64,000 bases of DNA, taken from NCBI GenBank assembly GCA_016235245.1, contig JACRLO010000006.1:154676-218675 (forward strand), read 5' to 3'. Shown here piece by piece: positions 37,290 through 46,547 of the stretch (its first letter is position 1; the number at the start of each line of letters is the position of its first letter). The notes under the pieces are model-generated. The model made no database searches. It was not told where the DNA came from and saw only the letters and a list, made by a program, of their open reading frames with translations. This DNA is from Nitrospirota bacterium. Its GTDB lineage: Bacteria > Nitrospirota > Thermodesulfovibrionia > Thermodesulfovibrionales > UBA6898. Position numbers and translations under genes: made by a program.

Positions 37290-37648
37290 GACTGCCTCCC
37301 GCTCATTGCCGAGCTCTTGAGGAATTTTATGGCGTCAAGCCGAGTCCCAGCCATGTTCAGTTTCTGGTCAGCACGGGTGACACGAAAGACCTTGGCAACG
37401 GTCTCGCTCGGTTTTGTGCAGACAACACTCCCTTTTTTCTCATTAAACGCCTTGTGGACTGCCATACAGGCTCCAAGGCCGGAGCTGTCCATAAAGGTCA
37501 CCTTGCTCAACTCAAGGATCACGAAAAGAAAGTTCTTCTCGAGCAGTTTCCCCATCTGCGCCTTGAGTTCCTCTGCCGTACTCGCTACCAGATCACCGGC
37601 TACGTCAGCTACAACGAAATCCCCCTCCATGCTTATGCTAATCTCCAT
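37286..37648 (-). CDS. STAS-domain anti-sigma-factor antagonist-like protein
   Basis: The 120-residue STAS domain has the phosphorylation motif 'TFMDSSGLGACMAV' with the Ser that RsbW-type kinases modify. It overlaps the PilB-like gene and follows the RsbW-like gene by 4 bp, so the kinase-antagonist pair is encoded together. It might act on an RNA polymerase sigma factor or on another target such as the ATPase. Confidence 0.85.
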   Translation of the reverse strand: MEISISMEGDFVVADVAGDLVASTAEELKAQMGKLLEKNFLFVILELSKVTFMDSSGLGACMAVHKAFNEKKGSVVCTKPSETVAKVFRVTRADQKLNMAGTRLDAIKFLKSSAMSGRQS

Positions 37649-37652
37649 CAGT

Positions 37653-38084
37653 TCAATCCTCCTTCTTCATCATGTTTTTTTCGAGTGTCAGAATATTTCT
37701 GCCTTCACGATATTCAAATTTCACGGAGTCCACCATCTCCATAATCAGTGCCCTTCCAAATCCGCCTTCGGGCAGTTCTTCCGCCGCATCGAGATCAGGA
37801 AAAGCGACTCCGGCTGTAGGGTCGAATTTTTCTCCTGCAGTAATCATACGGAAAATAAGGCCCTGCTGCCCGGCAATCACCTCGATTTCCAGCTCCTTTG
37901 CTCCTGAATGCTCTACCGCGTTATTCATCGCCTCGGTGACTGCCAGGAGCAGATCGCCGATGAGTGCATCTGAGCCGGGCTGCAGAAATCGCTCCCTGCA
38001 GGCAGTATGCACGGCAGCGCGTGCCGCGTCAACATTCCCAAAGGTCGGCTCAAATTTCAGAGAAATAATGTTCTGATCCATCAA
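37653..38084 (-). CDS. RsbW-like serine kinase (HATPase_c_2)
   Basis: This 143-residue protein has the GHKL ATPase motifs of anti-sigma kinases: 'LLAVTEAMNNAVEHSG' with the catalytic Glu and Asn, 'GQQGLIFRMITAGEKFDP' in the place of the usual DxGxG, and 'GGFGRALIMEMVDSVKFEY' as the G2 box. It sits between an RsbU-like phosphatase and the STAS protein, as in sigma-B-type partner-switch modules. Its 5' end overlaps the phosphatase gene by 4 bp. Confidence 0.83.
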   Translation of the reverse strand: MMDQNIISLKFEPTFGNVDAARAAVHTACRERFLQPGSDALIGDLLLAVTEAMNNAVEHSGAKELEIEVIAGQQGLIFRMITAGEKFDPTAGVAFPDLDAAEELPEGGFGRALIMEMVDSVKFEYREGRNILTLEKNMMKKED

Positions 38085-39235
38085 CCGGCTGTCCGTTTTA
38101 TGATAAAAAGCGTTAAATCATCCGGAAACTCATTGCCACAGAATGTTTCGGCCTTCTGTATGATCTTATCTATCGTGGCGCCAATAGACAGATTATTTCT
38201 CAGGAGGGCTTCAAGCCCCTCCTCGCCAAATTCCTGCCCGTCAGGGTTCCGCACCTCTATAAGGCCATCCGTATAAAGAACCAGGCTCGTGCCGGGCGAG
38301 AAGACAGAGGCAGTAACGCTCCAGGAATCATCAGGGTCCCACCCTAACACAGATCCCGTTGAGTCTATTCTGGTGACTTCTTCCCCCCTGACGATGAAGA
38401 CGGGGTTATGGCCTGCAGAGACGACTCGAAGTTCATCTCTTGAGCGGTCAAAAACTCCATACAGCAGCGTCAGGAACATACCGCTGTCGCTTACGATGTT
38501 GCATATCATCCGGTTGGCAGTCCTGACGATCTCCTGGGGATCACTCTGTGTATGACCGAGCGATTGGAGGATCCCCTTGCTCACCGCCATGATAAGGGCA
38601 GATGAGGTGCTATGGCCGGACACATCTCCGATCAGGAAATGAATCGTGTTGCCGTTTTCCCATGCGTCAAAAAAATCGCCGCCGATTTTGTCCGACGGCC
38701 GGTAGAACGATCCAACCTCGAACCCAGGAAAGCAAAGCTCTTTTGGCAGGATGTTCTTCTGAACCTTCTGCGCAAGGGCCTTCTCATCTTCGAGCTTAGT
38801 GTTCCTGCGGGCGAGTTCTGCCTGGAGCTGCTGGTTCTGCTTCCTGAGAAAGTGCTTTTCAAGTGCCTTTTCGACCGATATGCCGATGGTGTCCTGGATA
38901 TTTTCGTCCTTCAATATATAATCGCTTGCACCTGTTTTGAGCGCTTGGATGGCGGTTGTCACTTCACTGTTTCCCGTCAGGATTATGATAGGCACGTCCG
39001 ACCCCAGGCCCCGGACGGCCTTTATCAGACCCAAACCATCCATCTCGGGCATGTTCATGTCCGAGACGATCAGGCCGATAACGTCTCCGGCGCCGAACTT
39101 TTTAAACGCATCAACGCCGTCTTCCGCCGTCTCCAGAATATACCCCTCGTCCTGCAGGATCATCGCAATCATTTCCCGCACCAGCGGGTCGTCATCAGCC
39201 ACCAGTATGGTTATATTTTCGTTATTCAGCTTCAT
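38081..39235 (-). CDS. Response regulator with PP2C-type phosphatase output (RsbU/HsbR-like)
   Basis: The 384-residue protein is a receiver domain (Asp-Asp pair in 'ILVADDDPLVREM', phospho-acceptor in 'LIVSDMNMPEMDG', Lys in 'YILKDENI') joined by a short coiled coil to a PP2C/SpoIIE phosphatase: 'GGDFFDAWENGNTIHFLIGDVSGHSTSSAL', 'LVLYTDGLIEV' and 'PDDLTLFIIK'. It probably dephosphorylates the STAS protein when its receiver is phosphorylated by the CheA hybrid next to it. This is the natural link between the chemosensory and partner-switch halves of the operon. Confidence 0.9.
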   Translation of the reverse strand: MKLNNENITILVADDDPLVREMIAMILQDEGYILETAEDGVDAFKKFGAGDVIGLIVSDMNMPEMDGLGLIKAVRGLGSDVPIIILTGNSEVTTAIQALKTGASDYILKDENIQDTIGISVEKALEKHFLRKQNQQLQAELARRNTKLEDEKALAQKVQKNILPKELCFPGFEVGSFYRPSDKIGGDFFDAWENGNTIHFLIGDVSGHSTSSALIMAVSKGILQSLGHTQSDPQEIVRTANRMICNIVSDSGMFLTLLYGVFDRSRDELRVVSAGHNPVFIVRGEEVTRIDSTGSVLGWDPDDSWSVTASVFSPGTSLVLYTDGLIEVRNPDGQEFGEEGLEALLRNNLSIGATIDKIIQKAETFCGNEFPDDLTLFIIKRTAG

Positions 39236-41451
39236 AGTCTTCTTCCTTTCCCGATTAGGTTCTGCACTGTCTCTACGAGGTTGCTTTGATCGAATGACCC
39301 CTTTACAATATACGCGTTTGCGCCGACACTGATCCCCCGCCGCTTGTCCTCGTCCTTTTCCCTCGACGTTACGATAATGATCGGGACCTCTTTGTACGCG
39401 TTATCAGACCTCAGCCGCTCGGTGAGAGAAAAACCATCGAGGCGGGGCATCTCCACGTCAGTGATGACCAGATCATATCTCGATTCCCCTGCCATCTGGA
39501 GGGCCTCCATTCCATCACCTGCAATCGTCACCCGGTACCCATAGGCCTCAAGGATGCTCTTTTCGATCTCGCGTGTATTAATGGAGTCGTCTACGACCAG
39601 AATAGTGACCTCCTGCCCGGCCCCCTCTTCTGTCTGGCCTGCGGACCCTGTTTTGTTTGCATTCCTGGCCGCCTCCATAGCTGCCGGCATGTTCAGAATG
39701 TTAATAATCTCGTTCTTCCCCGATATGGTCACTCCCGAGACAAGCCGCACACTCTTTAAATGGTCGGGCAGGGACTTTATCACCATATCCTCCTCATCCA
39801 AAATGGCATCTACCATAAACCCCATTTTTTCGGAGCCGAGCTGCACAATCAGGATGAGAAGCGTTTCCGGCTTCTTCTGGCCATTCTTGGCAATATTCAG
39901 GACGCTCTCCATTTCAGCAATCGGGATGAACTCCTCACGCAGCCGCAGCGCCTTCCGGCTGACGACATCAATAATTTCGGTTGCCTTAACTTTGATGATC
40001 TCGGTCACATAGTGAGTGGTAATGCCAAACTTCATCCCCTGGCAGGAGATGAGAAGTATCCGCATGATCGCAAGGGTCATCGGAAGCCTGATCGAGAAGG
40101 TACTCCCGACACCCTCTTTGGTCATGATATGCACGGTACCCTTCAGATCCTCTACGAGGTTCTTTTTTACCACGTCCATGCCCACTCCCCTGCCCGAGAC
40201 ATCCGTGATGATGCCGCTTGTACTAAAGCCTGGCAGAAAGATCAGGTCGAGCAGTGCCGCCTCCGGCATGGTGTCGAGCGTGGCCGGATCAAACAGCCTG
40301 TTTGCCAGTGCCTTCTTCTTTATCTTTGTTGTTGATATCCCGGCACCGTCGTCGGTCAGTTCAATAAGGATGTTGCCGGCATCATAGGCCGCGGACAACC
40401 GCACCCTTCCTTTGGGCGGTTTACCGGCCCTCCGGCGGCCCTCCGGTTCTTCAATACCATGGTCGATCGAATTTCTGAGCATATGCACAAGGGGGTCGCT
40501 CAATTTTTCGATCATTTTTTTATCAAGCTCAATTTCTCCGCCTTCGATCTCAAAGTCCAGCTCCTTGCCAAGAGAGTCCGCTATGTCGCGCACGAGACGG
40601 TGCAGTGGATCAAAGACCGTAGAAAGAGGCACCATCCGCAGCATCAGGGCTTTTTCCTGAAACTCGGTCGTAAGGATGTCCTGCATTGTCTTGTCCTGCC
40701 TCATGACCGACAGGAGCTGTTTTAGCCCCATATGCAGGTCCCGGGCATTGGTCAGAGACGAGCCATCGCAGACCAGACTGCAAACATCCAGAGTCCGCTT
40801 CGCTTCCCGCTCCAAAACGCTGATGTCCATAATGCGCTGCTTGAGCTTATTCTGGTGCGATACGACTTCACCCATAAGACGTATCAGATCATCGAGTTTA
40901 TCAGACTTCACCCGGATGCTCTCAGACGAGGATGCCGGCTTTGCCTGCTGCGGAGGAGTCGGCTCAGGGCGCTCCGGCTGAATCAAAGGCACATCAACGC
41001 AAGCGGACACTGCCTCAGTTGCCTCCTGAACCGCATTGCCTTTTTCTTGAGAACCTGCGGAGAGCGCACCCCCGGCAGCCTGAGCAAGGGCCTCGCAGAG
41101 GGGGAGATTGTCCATGGTGATCTGCTGTCCATCAGAAACCTTCTGTATCATCGCCGCTAACGCATCCACACTGTTAAACAGAAGATCGGCAAGCTCCCGG
41201 GTATGGGCAATCCGTTTTTCGCGCAATGCCCCAAGTGCGTCCTCCAACTTGTGCGCCACCTCGGTGATGGCTGTCAGCTTCAGCATCCGCGAGGAGCCCT
41301 TGATGGTGTGTGCGGCCCGGAAGATTGCGTTGATATTTTCCTCATCGCCCGGGTTTTTCTCAAGTTCAACGAGTCCCCGGTTGAGGCCCCCGATATGTTC
41401 GCGGGCCTCTTCCACAAATCTGACGATGAATTTTGCAACGTCGAATGCCAT
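39232..41451 (-). CDS. cheA: CheA-type histidine kinase with C-terminal receiver
   Basis: The 739-residue hybrid has an Hpt domain with His48 ('AAHTIKGSSRM'), a CheA dimerisation and ATPase core ('DPLVHMLRNSIDHGIE', 'GRGVGMDVVKKN'), a CheW-like domain ('GITTHYVTEIIKV'), then a C-terminal receiver ('ILVVDDSINTREIEKSIL', 'LVITDVEMPRLDGFSL'). CheA-REC fusions are frequent in chemosensory systems that control functions other than flagella. Both neighbours overlap or lie close: the gene starts after cheR and overlaps the RsbU-like gene by 4 bp. No flagellar genes are visible in the window. Confidence 0.94.
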   Translation of the reverse strand: MAFDVAKFIVRFVEEAREHIGGLNRGLVELEKNPGDEENINAIFRAAHTIKGSSRMLKLTAITEVAHKLEDALGALREKRIAHTRELADLLFNSVDALAAMIQKVSDGQQITMDNLPLCEALAQAAGGALSAGSQEKGNAVQEATEAVSACVDVPLIQPERPEPTPPQQAKPASSSESIRVKSDKLDDLIRLMGEVVSHQNKLKQRIMDISVLEREAKRTLDVCSLVCDGSSLTNARDLHMGLKQLLSVMRQDKTMQDILTTEFQEKALMLRMVPLSTVFDPLHRLVRDIADSLGKELDFEIEGGEIELDKKMIEKLSDPLVHMLRNSIDHGIEEPEGRRRAGKPPKGRVRLSAAYDAGNILIELTDDGAGISTTKIKKKALANRLFDPATLDTMPEAALLDLIFLPGFSTSGIITDVSGRGVGMDVVKKNLVEDLKGTVHIMTKEGVGSTFSIRLPMTLAIMRILLISCQGMKFGITTHYVTEIIKVKATEIIDVVSRKALRLREEFIPIAEMESVLNIAKNGQKKPETLLILIVQLGSEKMGFMVDAILDEEDMVIKSLPDHLKSVRLVSGVTISGKNEIINILNMPAAMEAARNANKTGSAGQTEEGAGQEVTILVVDDSINTREIEKSILEAYGYRVTIAGDGMEALQMAGESRYDLVITDVEMPRLDGFSLTERLRSDNAYKEVPIIIVTSREKDEDKRRGISVGANAYIVKGSFDQSNLVETVQNLIGKGRRL

Positions 41452-41464
41452 CGCGATCTCCCTG

Positions 41465-42904
41465 TCAGCCCCTGCTGCGCTTCATGCCGGCGAGGTAATG
41501 TTTGCAGAGATGCACGACCTGCTCCATCGGGCACGAGAGGGAAAAAAACGTAAGTCCATGATCGGAAGAACCCTTTTCTTCCAGCAATTTTATCACGACC
41601 TCGAACTCGCGGCATGCCAGCGGCCTGTTTCCCCCAATCCGGTATATCTCGCCGAGATAGAAGTGGGAAAGCCAGGAGGACGAACGAACGTACACCGCCT
41701 CCTTGAACCTCTTTCCTGCTTCCTCAAAGTCCCCCCGAATTTTGGCGATCAGGCCGAGCAGGAGATATCCTTCAAGAGACCACTGGTCCAGCGCCATACC
41801 GTCGCGACAGGCTTTTTCTGCCTCGTCGAGTCGCTGCAGGTTGATCAGGATTCCGGCCCGCAGCATATGGGCCTTTATAAATGTGGCCTCAAGGCCGATA
41901 AGACATTCCGTAAGCTGAAGCGCATCGGCATACTTTTTAGCTTCGGCAAGCGCAAGCGCCTGGTCGAATATCTGGTGAGGTTCGTCCTTCTTCCTAATTG
42001 GAGCATAGTTTGTCTTGTCCGAAGAGGGTTTAGTAAACCCCTGTGTTGCCGGGGCAACAGTTTTATGGCCGCCGGGACGCTTTCTTCTCTCCCCGATCTG
42101 GACCTCAGCACCTTTCTCATAGAGAAATACCCCTTCCTTTTCAACAAGAGAAAGAACCCCGATGTTATGAGCGAACGTCTCAGCAGAGCTCAACAAGAGA
42201 TAACCCTTTTCGTTCAGCATGGTAGCCAGATTTCTGAAAATGTGATGCTGGGCTTCGGGCTCAAAATAGATAGAGACGTTCCGGTAGAAGACGACGTCTG
42301 CATTCCTGACCGCCTCGGGATATGAATCGTCAAAGATATTCAGGCGCAGGAACTCCACCCCCTTCCGGACAGAGTCATTTATCCGGCAGCTGTTTTCCTG
42401 TTCAATGAAAAAACCCTTTCGGATCTGATCCGGGACCCCACGGAAAGAATGACTGGCGTATACACCTCTTCTGGCCTTACAGAGCGCTTCTTCATCGATA
42501 TCGAATCCGACAATCGAGAACATGCTGCTGAACTCCGGCCCGAACCTCGCTGCAAGCGCCATGGCGATTGAGTATGGCTCCTCGCCGGTCGAACAACCGG
42601 CGCAGACGATCTTGATCCTGCGGTTATTCATCTTTGACGCCAGTTCAGGGATCAGCGTTTCCGTGAGAATGGTAAAGTGCAGAGCTTCCCGAAAAAAATA
42701 GGTCTCCTTTACCGTAATGAGGTTCACCAGCATCTTGAACTCATCCGGTTCGCAAGAAAGAATAGTGAGGTACGTCTCATGCGAGGCAACTGCCCGCTCA
42801 GACAATCTCGCCTTAATCCCTTCAGCGAGGATGGCCTCGCGGGAATCTTCAAACGACAGGCCGCACTTCTCCCTGATCAGACTTTTAAATGGCGTCAGGT
42901 GCAT
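41465..42904 (-). CDS. cheR: CheR methyltransferase with C-terminal TPR region
   Basis: Residues 1-275 are a CheR-type MCP glutamate methyltransferase: N-terminal helical domain, 'TVKETYFFREALHF', the AdoMet-binding 'CAGCSTGEEPYSIAM', and 'DVVFYRNVSIYFEPE' where relatives usually have CRNVLIYF. The last 180 residues hold at least three tetratricopeptide-like helices ('AKKYADALQLTECLIGLE', 'EKACRDGMALDQWSLEGYLLLGLI'). TPR-bearing CheR proteins target methyltransferase to particular receptors or partners. It overlaps cheB by 10 bp. Confidence 0.92.
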   Translation of the reverse strand: MHLTPFKSLIREKCGLSFEDSREAILAEGIKARLSERAVASHETYLTILSCEPDEFKMLVNLITVKETYFFREALHFTILTETLIPELASKMNNRRIKIVCAGCSTGEEPYSIAMALAARFGPEFSSMFSIVGFDIDEEALCKARRGVYASHSFRGVPDQIRKGFFIEQENSCRINDSVRKGVEFLRLNIFDDSYPEAVRNADVVFYRNVSIYFEPEAQHHIFRNLATMLNEKGYLLLSSAETFAHNIGVLSLVEKEGVFLYEKGAEVQIGERRKRPGGHKTVAPATQGFTKPSSDKTNYAPIRKKDEPHQIFDQALALAEAKKYADALQLTECLIGLEATFIKAHMLRAGILINLQRLDEAEKACRDGMALDQWSLEGYLLLGLIAKIRGDFEEAGKRFKEAVYVRSSSWLSHFYLGEIYRIGGNRPLACREFEVVIKLLEEKGSSDHGLTFFSLSCPMEQVVHLCKHYLAGMKRSRG

Positions 42905-43956
42905 TGACCTGTCCGTGCGGAAGGAGTTCCGGTGGAGGCAGCTGCTCTGACAATCTCTCCGCTGATCGCCTCCAGGGAAAGCACCGCGTCTATGACTCCG
43001 CTTTCGATAGCAAGCTTCGGCATCCCGAAGATGACCGATGTCTTCTCGTCCTGGGCAATCGTCCAGCCCCCGGCCGCCCTGATCTTCGTTATCCCGACAA
43101 CACCGTCATTGCCCATACCGGTGAGGATCACGCCGATGGCCTTATTCCCAAATGATGCTGCCACAGACGACAGCAATACATCGCAAGACGGCCGGTAGAT
43201 ATCCTTTGCATGACGCTCCACAAAGTTGATCTTCTTCGAGCCGTCGACCTGCATATGGTTTTCTGACGGGCAGACATAGGCGGTGCCTGACTTGAGATGC
43301 TCCCCCTGTACGGCCACCTTGATCTCGATCCGCGACAGCGCTCTGAGCCATCCAACCATCCCGCTTGCGAAGCCGTCGGAAATGTGCTGGGCGATTACGA
43401 TCGGCACTGGAAATTTTTCAGGCAGACGCGACAAAATGATTGAGAGGGCGTCCGGGCCGCCTGTTGAGGAGGCAATGGCTATCACCTGGTCCGAGGAATT
43501 CCCGCTAAAGACTGGGGGCTCCGGTGCAGCCGGAAGCCTATGACTGAGCCTGCCGGAAATATGCGAAATAACGCTGACCTTGGAGAGAAGTTTCAGCCTT
43601 GCCGCAAACTCTTCTGCTGCTTCCACGTTCAAATCCGGCTTCAGCATAAGATCGAGAGCACCTTTTGCTATGGCGGCATAGGCAGTCTTCGCATCGCCCC
43701 GGGAGGTCACTACAAGGATCGGCAGGGCATTGTCAGCCATGATCTGTTCGATTGCCTGGAGACCGTCCATAACAGGCATCTCTATGTCCATGGTAATGAT
43801 ATCCGGATGGAGATTTCGGGCTTTTTCGACTGCTTCGAGACCGTTTGAGGCTTCGCCTGCGACCTCCATTTCCGGGTCCATCTCAATGATTGCCCTGATC
43901 AGGTTCCTCACCAGGACGCTGTCGTCCACTATGAGAACACGTATCTTCTTCATCAC
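42895..43956 (-). CDS. cheB: CheB receiver-methylesterase
   Basis: The 353-residue protein has an N-terminal receiver ('VLIVDDSVLVRNL', 'DIITMDIEMPVMDG') and a CheB methylesterase domain with the catalytic Ser in 'IASSTGGPDALS', His in 'VIAQHISDGFASG' and Asp in 'VILTGMGNDGVVG'. It removes methyl groups from the MCP encoded just upstream (43960-45186). Its 3' end overlaps cheR. Confidence 0.95.
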   Translation of the reverse strand: MMKKIRVLIVDDSVLVRNLIRAIIEMDPEMEVAGEASNGLEAVEKARNLHPDIITMDIEMPVMDGLQAIEQIMADNALPILVVTSRGDAKTAYAAIAKGALDLMLKPDLNVEAAEEFAARLKLLSKVSVISHISGRLSHRLPAAPEPPVFSGNSSDQVIAIASSTGGPDALSIILSRLPEKFPVPIVIAQHISDGFASGMVGWLRALSRIEIKVAVQGEHLKSGTAYVCPSENHMQVDGSKKINFVERHAKDIYRPSCDVLLSSVAASFGNKAIGVILTGMGNDGVVGITKIRAAGGWTIAQDEKTSVIFGMPKLAIESGVIDAVLSLEAISGEIVRAAASTGTPSARTGQCT

Positions 43957-43959
43957 ACC

Positions 43960-45186
43960 CTACGTATTAGCCCCGCTCTGGAGTGCGATGTCGCCCTTAT
44001 AACCGAGTTTTTTCAGTATCTGTGCAAGGCTTTCCGACAGCGAGGCAAGCTGAAAGCTTATGGTACTGAGCGACTCAACTGAGGCAGACGTCGTACTTGC
44101 GCCCTGCATGATTTCGCGCAGGGCGATCACGACCTGACTATTGGCCGTCTTCTGCTGCTGTGTGGAAAGTGATATCTGTTTGGCAGAGTCCATGGTGGTG
44201 TGGGCAGCCTCAACAATATCAGAAAGGAGTGTGGCTGTCTGCGAGGAAAAATCCATGCCCTGCTCGATTCCCCGTGAGCTCTTTTCCGAAGCAACAGCCA
44301 GGTTGTTCACCGCCTCCTGGATCTCGTTGATCTTCCCTTCGATCTCGCCGGTAGACTCTGTCACGCTGTCGGCAAGCCTGCGGATCTCTGCGGCAACAAC
44401 TCCAAACCGCTTCCCCGCCTCGCCTGCACTGGACGCCTCAAGTGCAGCATTGAAGGCAAGCAGCTTCGTATTATCTGCAATGGAGTTGATAATCTCCATG
44501 ACTTTCGTAATCTCCCTGGACTTCTTGCCAAGCGCCAGAATCTCCTCGGCGCTCTTTTGGCTGTCCCCATGGATCTCGGCCATCTTCATCATCATTGATT
44601 CTATTGCCGTTGCGCCCTTTTTCGTATCTTCCCAGGTCCTCTGGGCAATATCCACCACTGCTTTTGCATGTTCGGCAATCTGTGTTGAGGAGGCGGAGAG
44701 CTCCTCAGTCGTTGACGTAATCTCTGCTATGGATGCTGATTCATCGGATGAAATCGCCGCATACTGTTCTACGGTTATGGAGAGCATGCCTGCGCAGGAC
44801 TCCATATTTTTAACGACATCAGACGCTTTTTCGATGTTGTCATAAAACCATTTTTGAAAGCGGCTGATCATATATCCCGTGCAGAGCAGAAGCAGGACGG
44901 ACAGCAGGCCAGCCCGCTTCATAAAGAGCCATGACGTTTCCTTTGAAAGCTCCCGCTCCCGGGCCATTAGCCTGTTTTTGTCCACAAACAGTAGTTTGCC
45001 GTCTGCAGTTCCATTTTCTTTCAGAGCCTGTTCATAGGCCTCCATATGTTTTTCTCCGCCGGTTTTGATCGCAGACAGGGAGATCAGCATGAAGGCAACG
45101 ATGGCAAGGACCATCAGAAGTATAAGCAAGAACAGGAGCTGGTTTTTTGATGACGCTTTGTTTTGGGACAACCGTATGTTATGCAT
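43960..45186 (-). CDS. Methyl-accepting chemotaxis protein with short periplasmic loop
   Basis: The 408-residue receptor has two N-terminal membrane helices (about residues 17-40 and 90-108) with only some 50 residues between them, too short for a standard ligand-binding domain. The cytoplasmic part contains the conserved hairpin tip 'INSIADNTKLLAFNAALEASSAGEAGKRFGVVAAEIRRLA', which contacts CheA and CheW. No HAMP domain is obvious. It may sense a membrane or cytoplasmic state, or pilus movement, rather than a soluble ligand. Confidence 0.9.
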   Translation of the reverse strand: MHNIRLSQNKASSKNQLLFLLILLMVLAIVAFMLISLSAIKTGGEKHMEAYEQALKENGTADGKLLFVDKNRLMARERELSKETSWLFMKRAGLLSVLLLLCTGYMISRFQKWFYDNIEKASDVVKNMESCAGMLSITVEQYAAISSDESASIAEITSTTEELSASSTQIAEHAKAVVDIAQRTWEDTKKGATAIESMMMKMAEIHGDSQKSAEEILALGKKSREITKVMEIINSIADNTKLLAFNAALEASSAGEAGKRFGVVAAEIRRLADSVTESTGEIEGKINEIQEAVNNLAVASEKSSRGIEQGMDFSSQTATLLSDIVEAAHTTMDSAKQISLSTQQQKTANSQVVIALREIMQGASTTSASVESLSTISFQLASLSESLAQILKKLGYKGDIALQSGANT

Positions 45187-45204
45187 GTCTTTTCATCCTC
45201 TCTT

Positions 45205-45645
45205 TCACGCGGTTAGTACCGCCTTGCATGGGTTCAGGCTTTTCAGCCGGTATAGATCAAGAATCAAAACTACATCGTTTCCATGCAGGACAATGCCCTG
45301 GAAGAGCCGTGGTCCTGCAAAATACGAAAGGGGCTCCGGCAGGGGCTGTATTGCCCTGATCGGGACGGTAGTGATTTCATCGAGCCCGTCGATCCCGAGT
45401 CCGCAAGTCTCGCTGCCGTTCTTGTACAAAATAACGGTTGAGGGTTCAGGGGATGTCTCATATGCCGATCCAAGGACCTTGTTCAGCCGGCATGAAGAGA
45501 TTCCCTGCTGCGCTGCCTGCTCACCGCTCATGATACAGTCCACCCGGACCGTTTCAACAGCCATTTTCACACCTGCCGCGTGGAACATGAGAAGCTCCAT
45601 TTCTGTGGGGAGAGCGCAAGCTTCCCCACGCTTATCATTCGTCAT
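45205..45645 (-). CDS. Divergent CheW-like coupling protein
   Basis: From the ATG at 45645 the 146-residue protein fits the CheW fold in its second half ('GLGIDGLDEITTVPIRAIQPLPEP', 'FQGIVLHGNDVVLILDLYRL') but lacks the usual N-terminal signature. It starts inside the end of the upstream cheW gene (11-bp overlap). It may be a second coupling protein or a specialised CheV/CheW-like adaptor. Confidence 0.75.
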   Translation of the reverse strand: MTNDKRGEACALPTEMELLMFHAAGVKMAVETVRVDCIMSGEQAAQQGISSCRLNKVLGSAYETSPEPSTVILYKNGSETCGLGIDGLDEITTVPIRAIQPLPEPLSYFAGPRLFQGIVLHGNDVVLILDLYRLKSLNPCKAVLTA

Positions 45646-46159
45646 CGATAGCCAGCTTATTGAATAAGCGTCCGACATCGAGCATCACCACAGTCCTGTC
45701 GTGATAGATCAGTTCGCCGGTCACCAGATCCTTTATTGCATAGTCAAGTGTGGACAGCGGAGGCTTAATCGCGTTTAGCGGCAGGTCTACAACATCAAGC
45801 ACCGCATCCACAAGGATCCCGGAACGCACACCGGCCTTTGATGAGGCCATTGCGATCCGGCTTGCGGCAGTCCTGTCGCTGTCGGGAAGTCCGAGGAACC
45901 GGTTGAGGTTGATGACAGACTCAATATCCCCCCGGTTGTTAATAACGCCGGGGATGAAGTCCGGTGCACCGGGTACCGGAAAAATCTCCATAAAAGGCAG
46001 GATTTCCTTTACGTCGGCTCCAGGAAATGCGTACAGACCGTCACGGAGCGTGAAGATCACGAGCTTCAGATTCTCCGTCTCGACATCGACGGGTGCCTCC
46101 TTCCCCCTCCGCTTTTTCATCTCTTCGATGATCAGGTTGTTTCTTTTTATATCATCCAT
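45635..46159 (-). CDS. cheW: CheW coupling protein
   Basis: The 174-residue protein has CheW features: 'LVIFTLRDGLYAFPGADVKEILPF', 'PDFIPGVINNRGDIESVINLNRFLGL' and 'ILVDAVLDVVDLPLNAI'. It has a 25-residue charged N-terminal extension. It is the first gene of the chemosensory operon that runs to 33820, and links receptors to the CheA hybrid. Confidence 0.9.
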   Translation of the reverse strand: MDDIKRNNLIIEEMKKRRGKEAPVDVETENLKLVIFTLRDGLYAFPGADVKEILPFMEIFPVPGAPDFIPGVINNRGDIESVINLNRFLGLPDSDRTAASRIAMASSKAGVRSGILVDAVLDVVDLPLNAIKPPLSTLDYAIKDLVTGELIYHDRTVVMLDVGRLFNKLAIDDE

Positions 46160-46278
46160 AGATTATCTTTTAGTAATCTTTCTCTATAAAAATACGTCCG
46201 AGGAATCGCATTGCCGGGACGGTCAACGTTTCTCAAATAGATCAGGACAACAACGCAGCAGCAAACTGATCTGTCGGG

Positions 46279-46500
46279 TTAGAACTGGATATGGCATTTT
46301 TTCATGCCACCTTCGTCACGAATCCAGAGCAGTATCTTCCTGGAGCGACTGCACCAGTCCCTCACATCTTTTTCGAAGGTCGGGCAATCCGCTATAGCTT
46401 CCAGCACATCTCCCGGTTTCATCCTGACTGCCATAGCAGTAATCTTCAGTGTCGGCTGTGGACATTTCAGGCCGCGTGCATCAAGAGTCTCTATTGCCAT
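46279..46500 (-). CDS. TusA/SirA-family sulfur-carrier protein
   Basis: The 73-residue protein has the TusA signature 'DARGLKCPQPTLKI' with the sulfur-binding Cys in CPxP, and a second half 'DVLEAIADCPTFEKDVRDWC' with extra Cys. A GGGGG box precedes the ATG. It follows mvhD by 47 bp in the hydrogenase-Hdr operon. TusA-like proteins pass persulfide sulfur in tRNA thiolation, in sulfur oxidation with Hdr-like complexes, or in other sulfur trafficking. Which of these applies cannot be told. Confidence 0.88.
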   Translation of the reverse strand: MAIETLDARGLKCPQPTLKITAMAVRMKPGDVLEAIADCPTFEKDVRDWCSRSRKILLWIRDEGGMKKCHIQF

Positions 46501-46547
46501 AATGATTTCCCCCTTGTTTTTCTATACTATACAAGATGTTATGAAAA

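Noticed and set aside
36525..37907. Rightward frame of 460 codons opposite the pilB-like, STAS and rsbW-like genes
   Set aside because: It covers three genes that are supported by motifs; its own translation has no domain.
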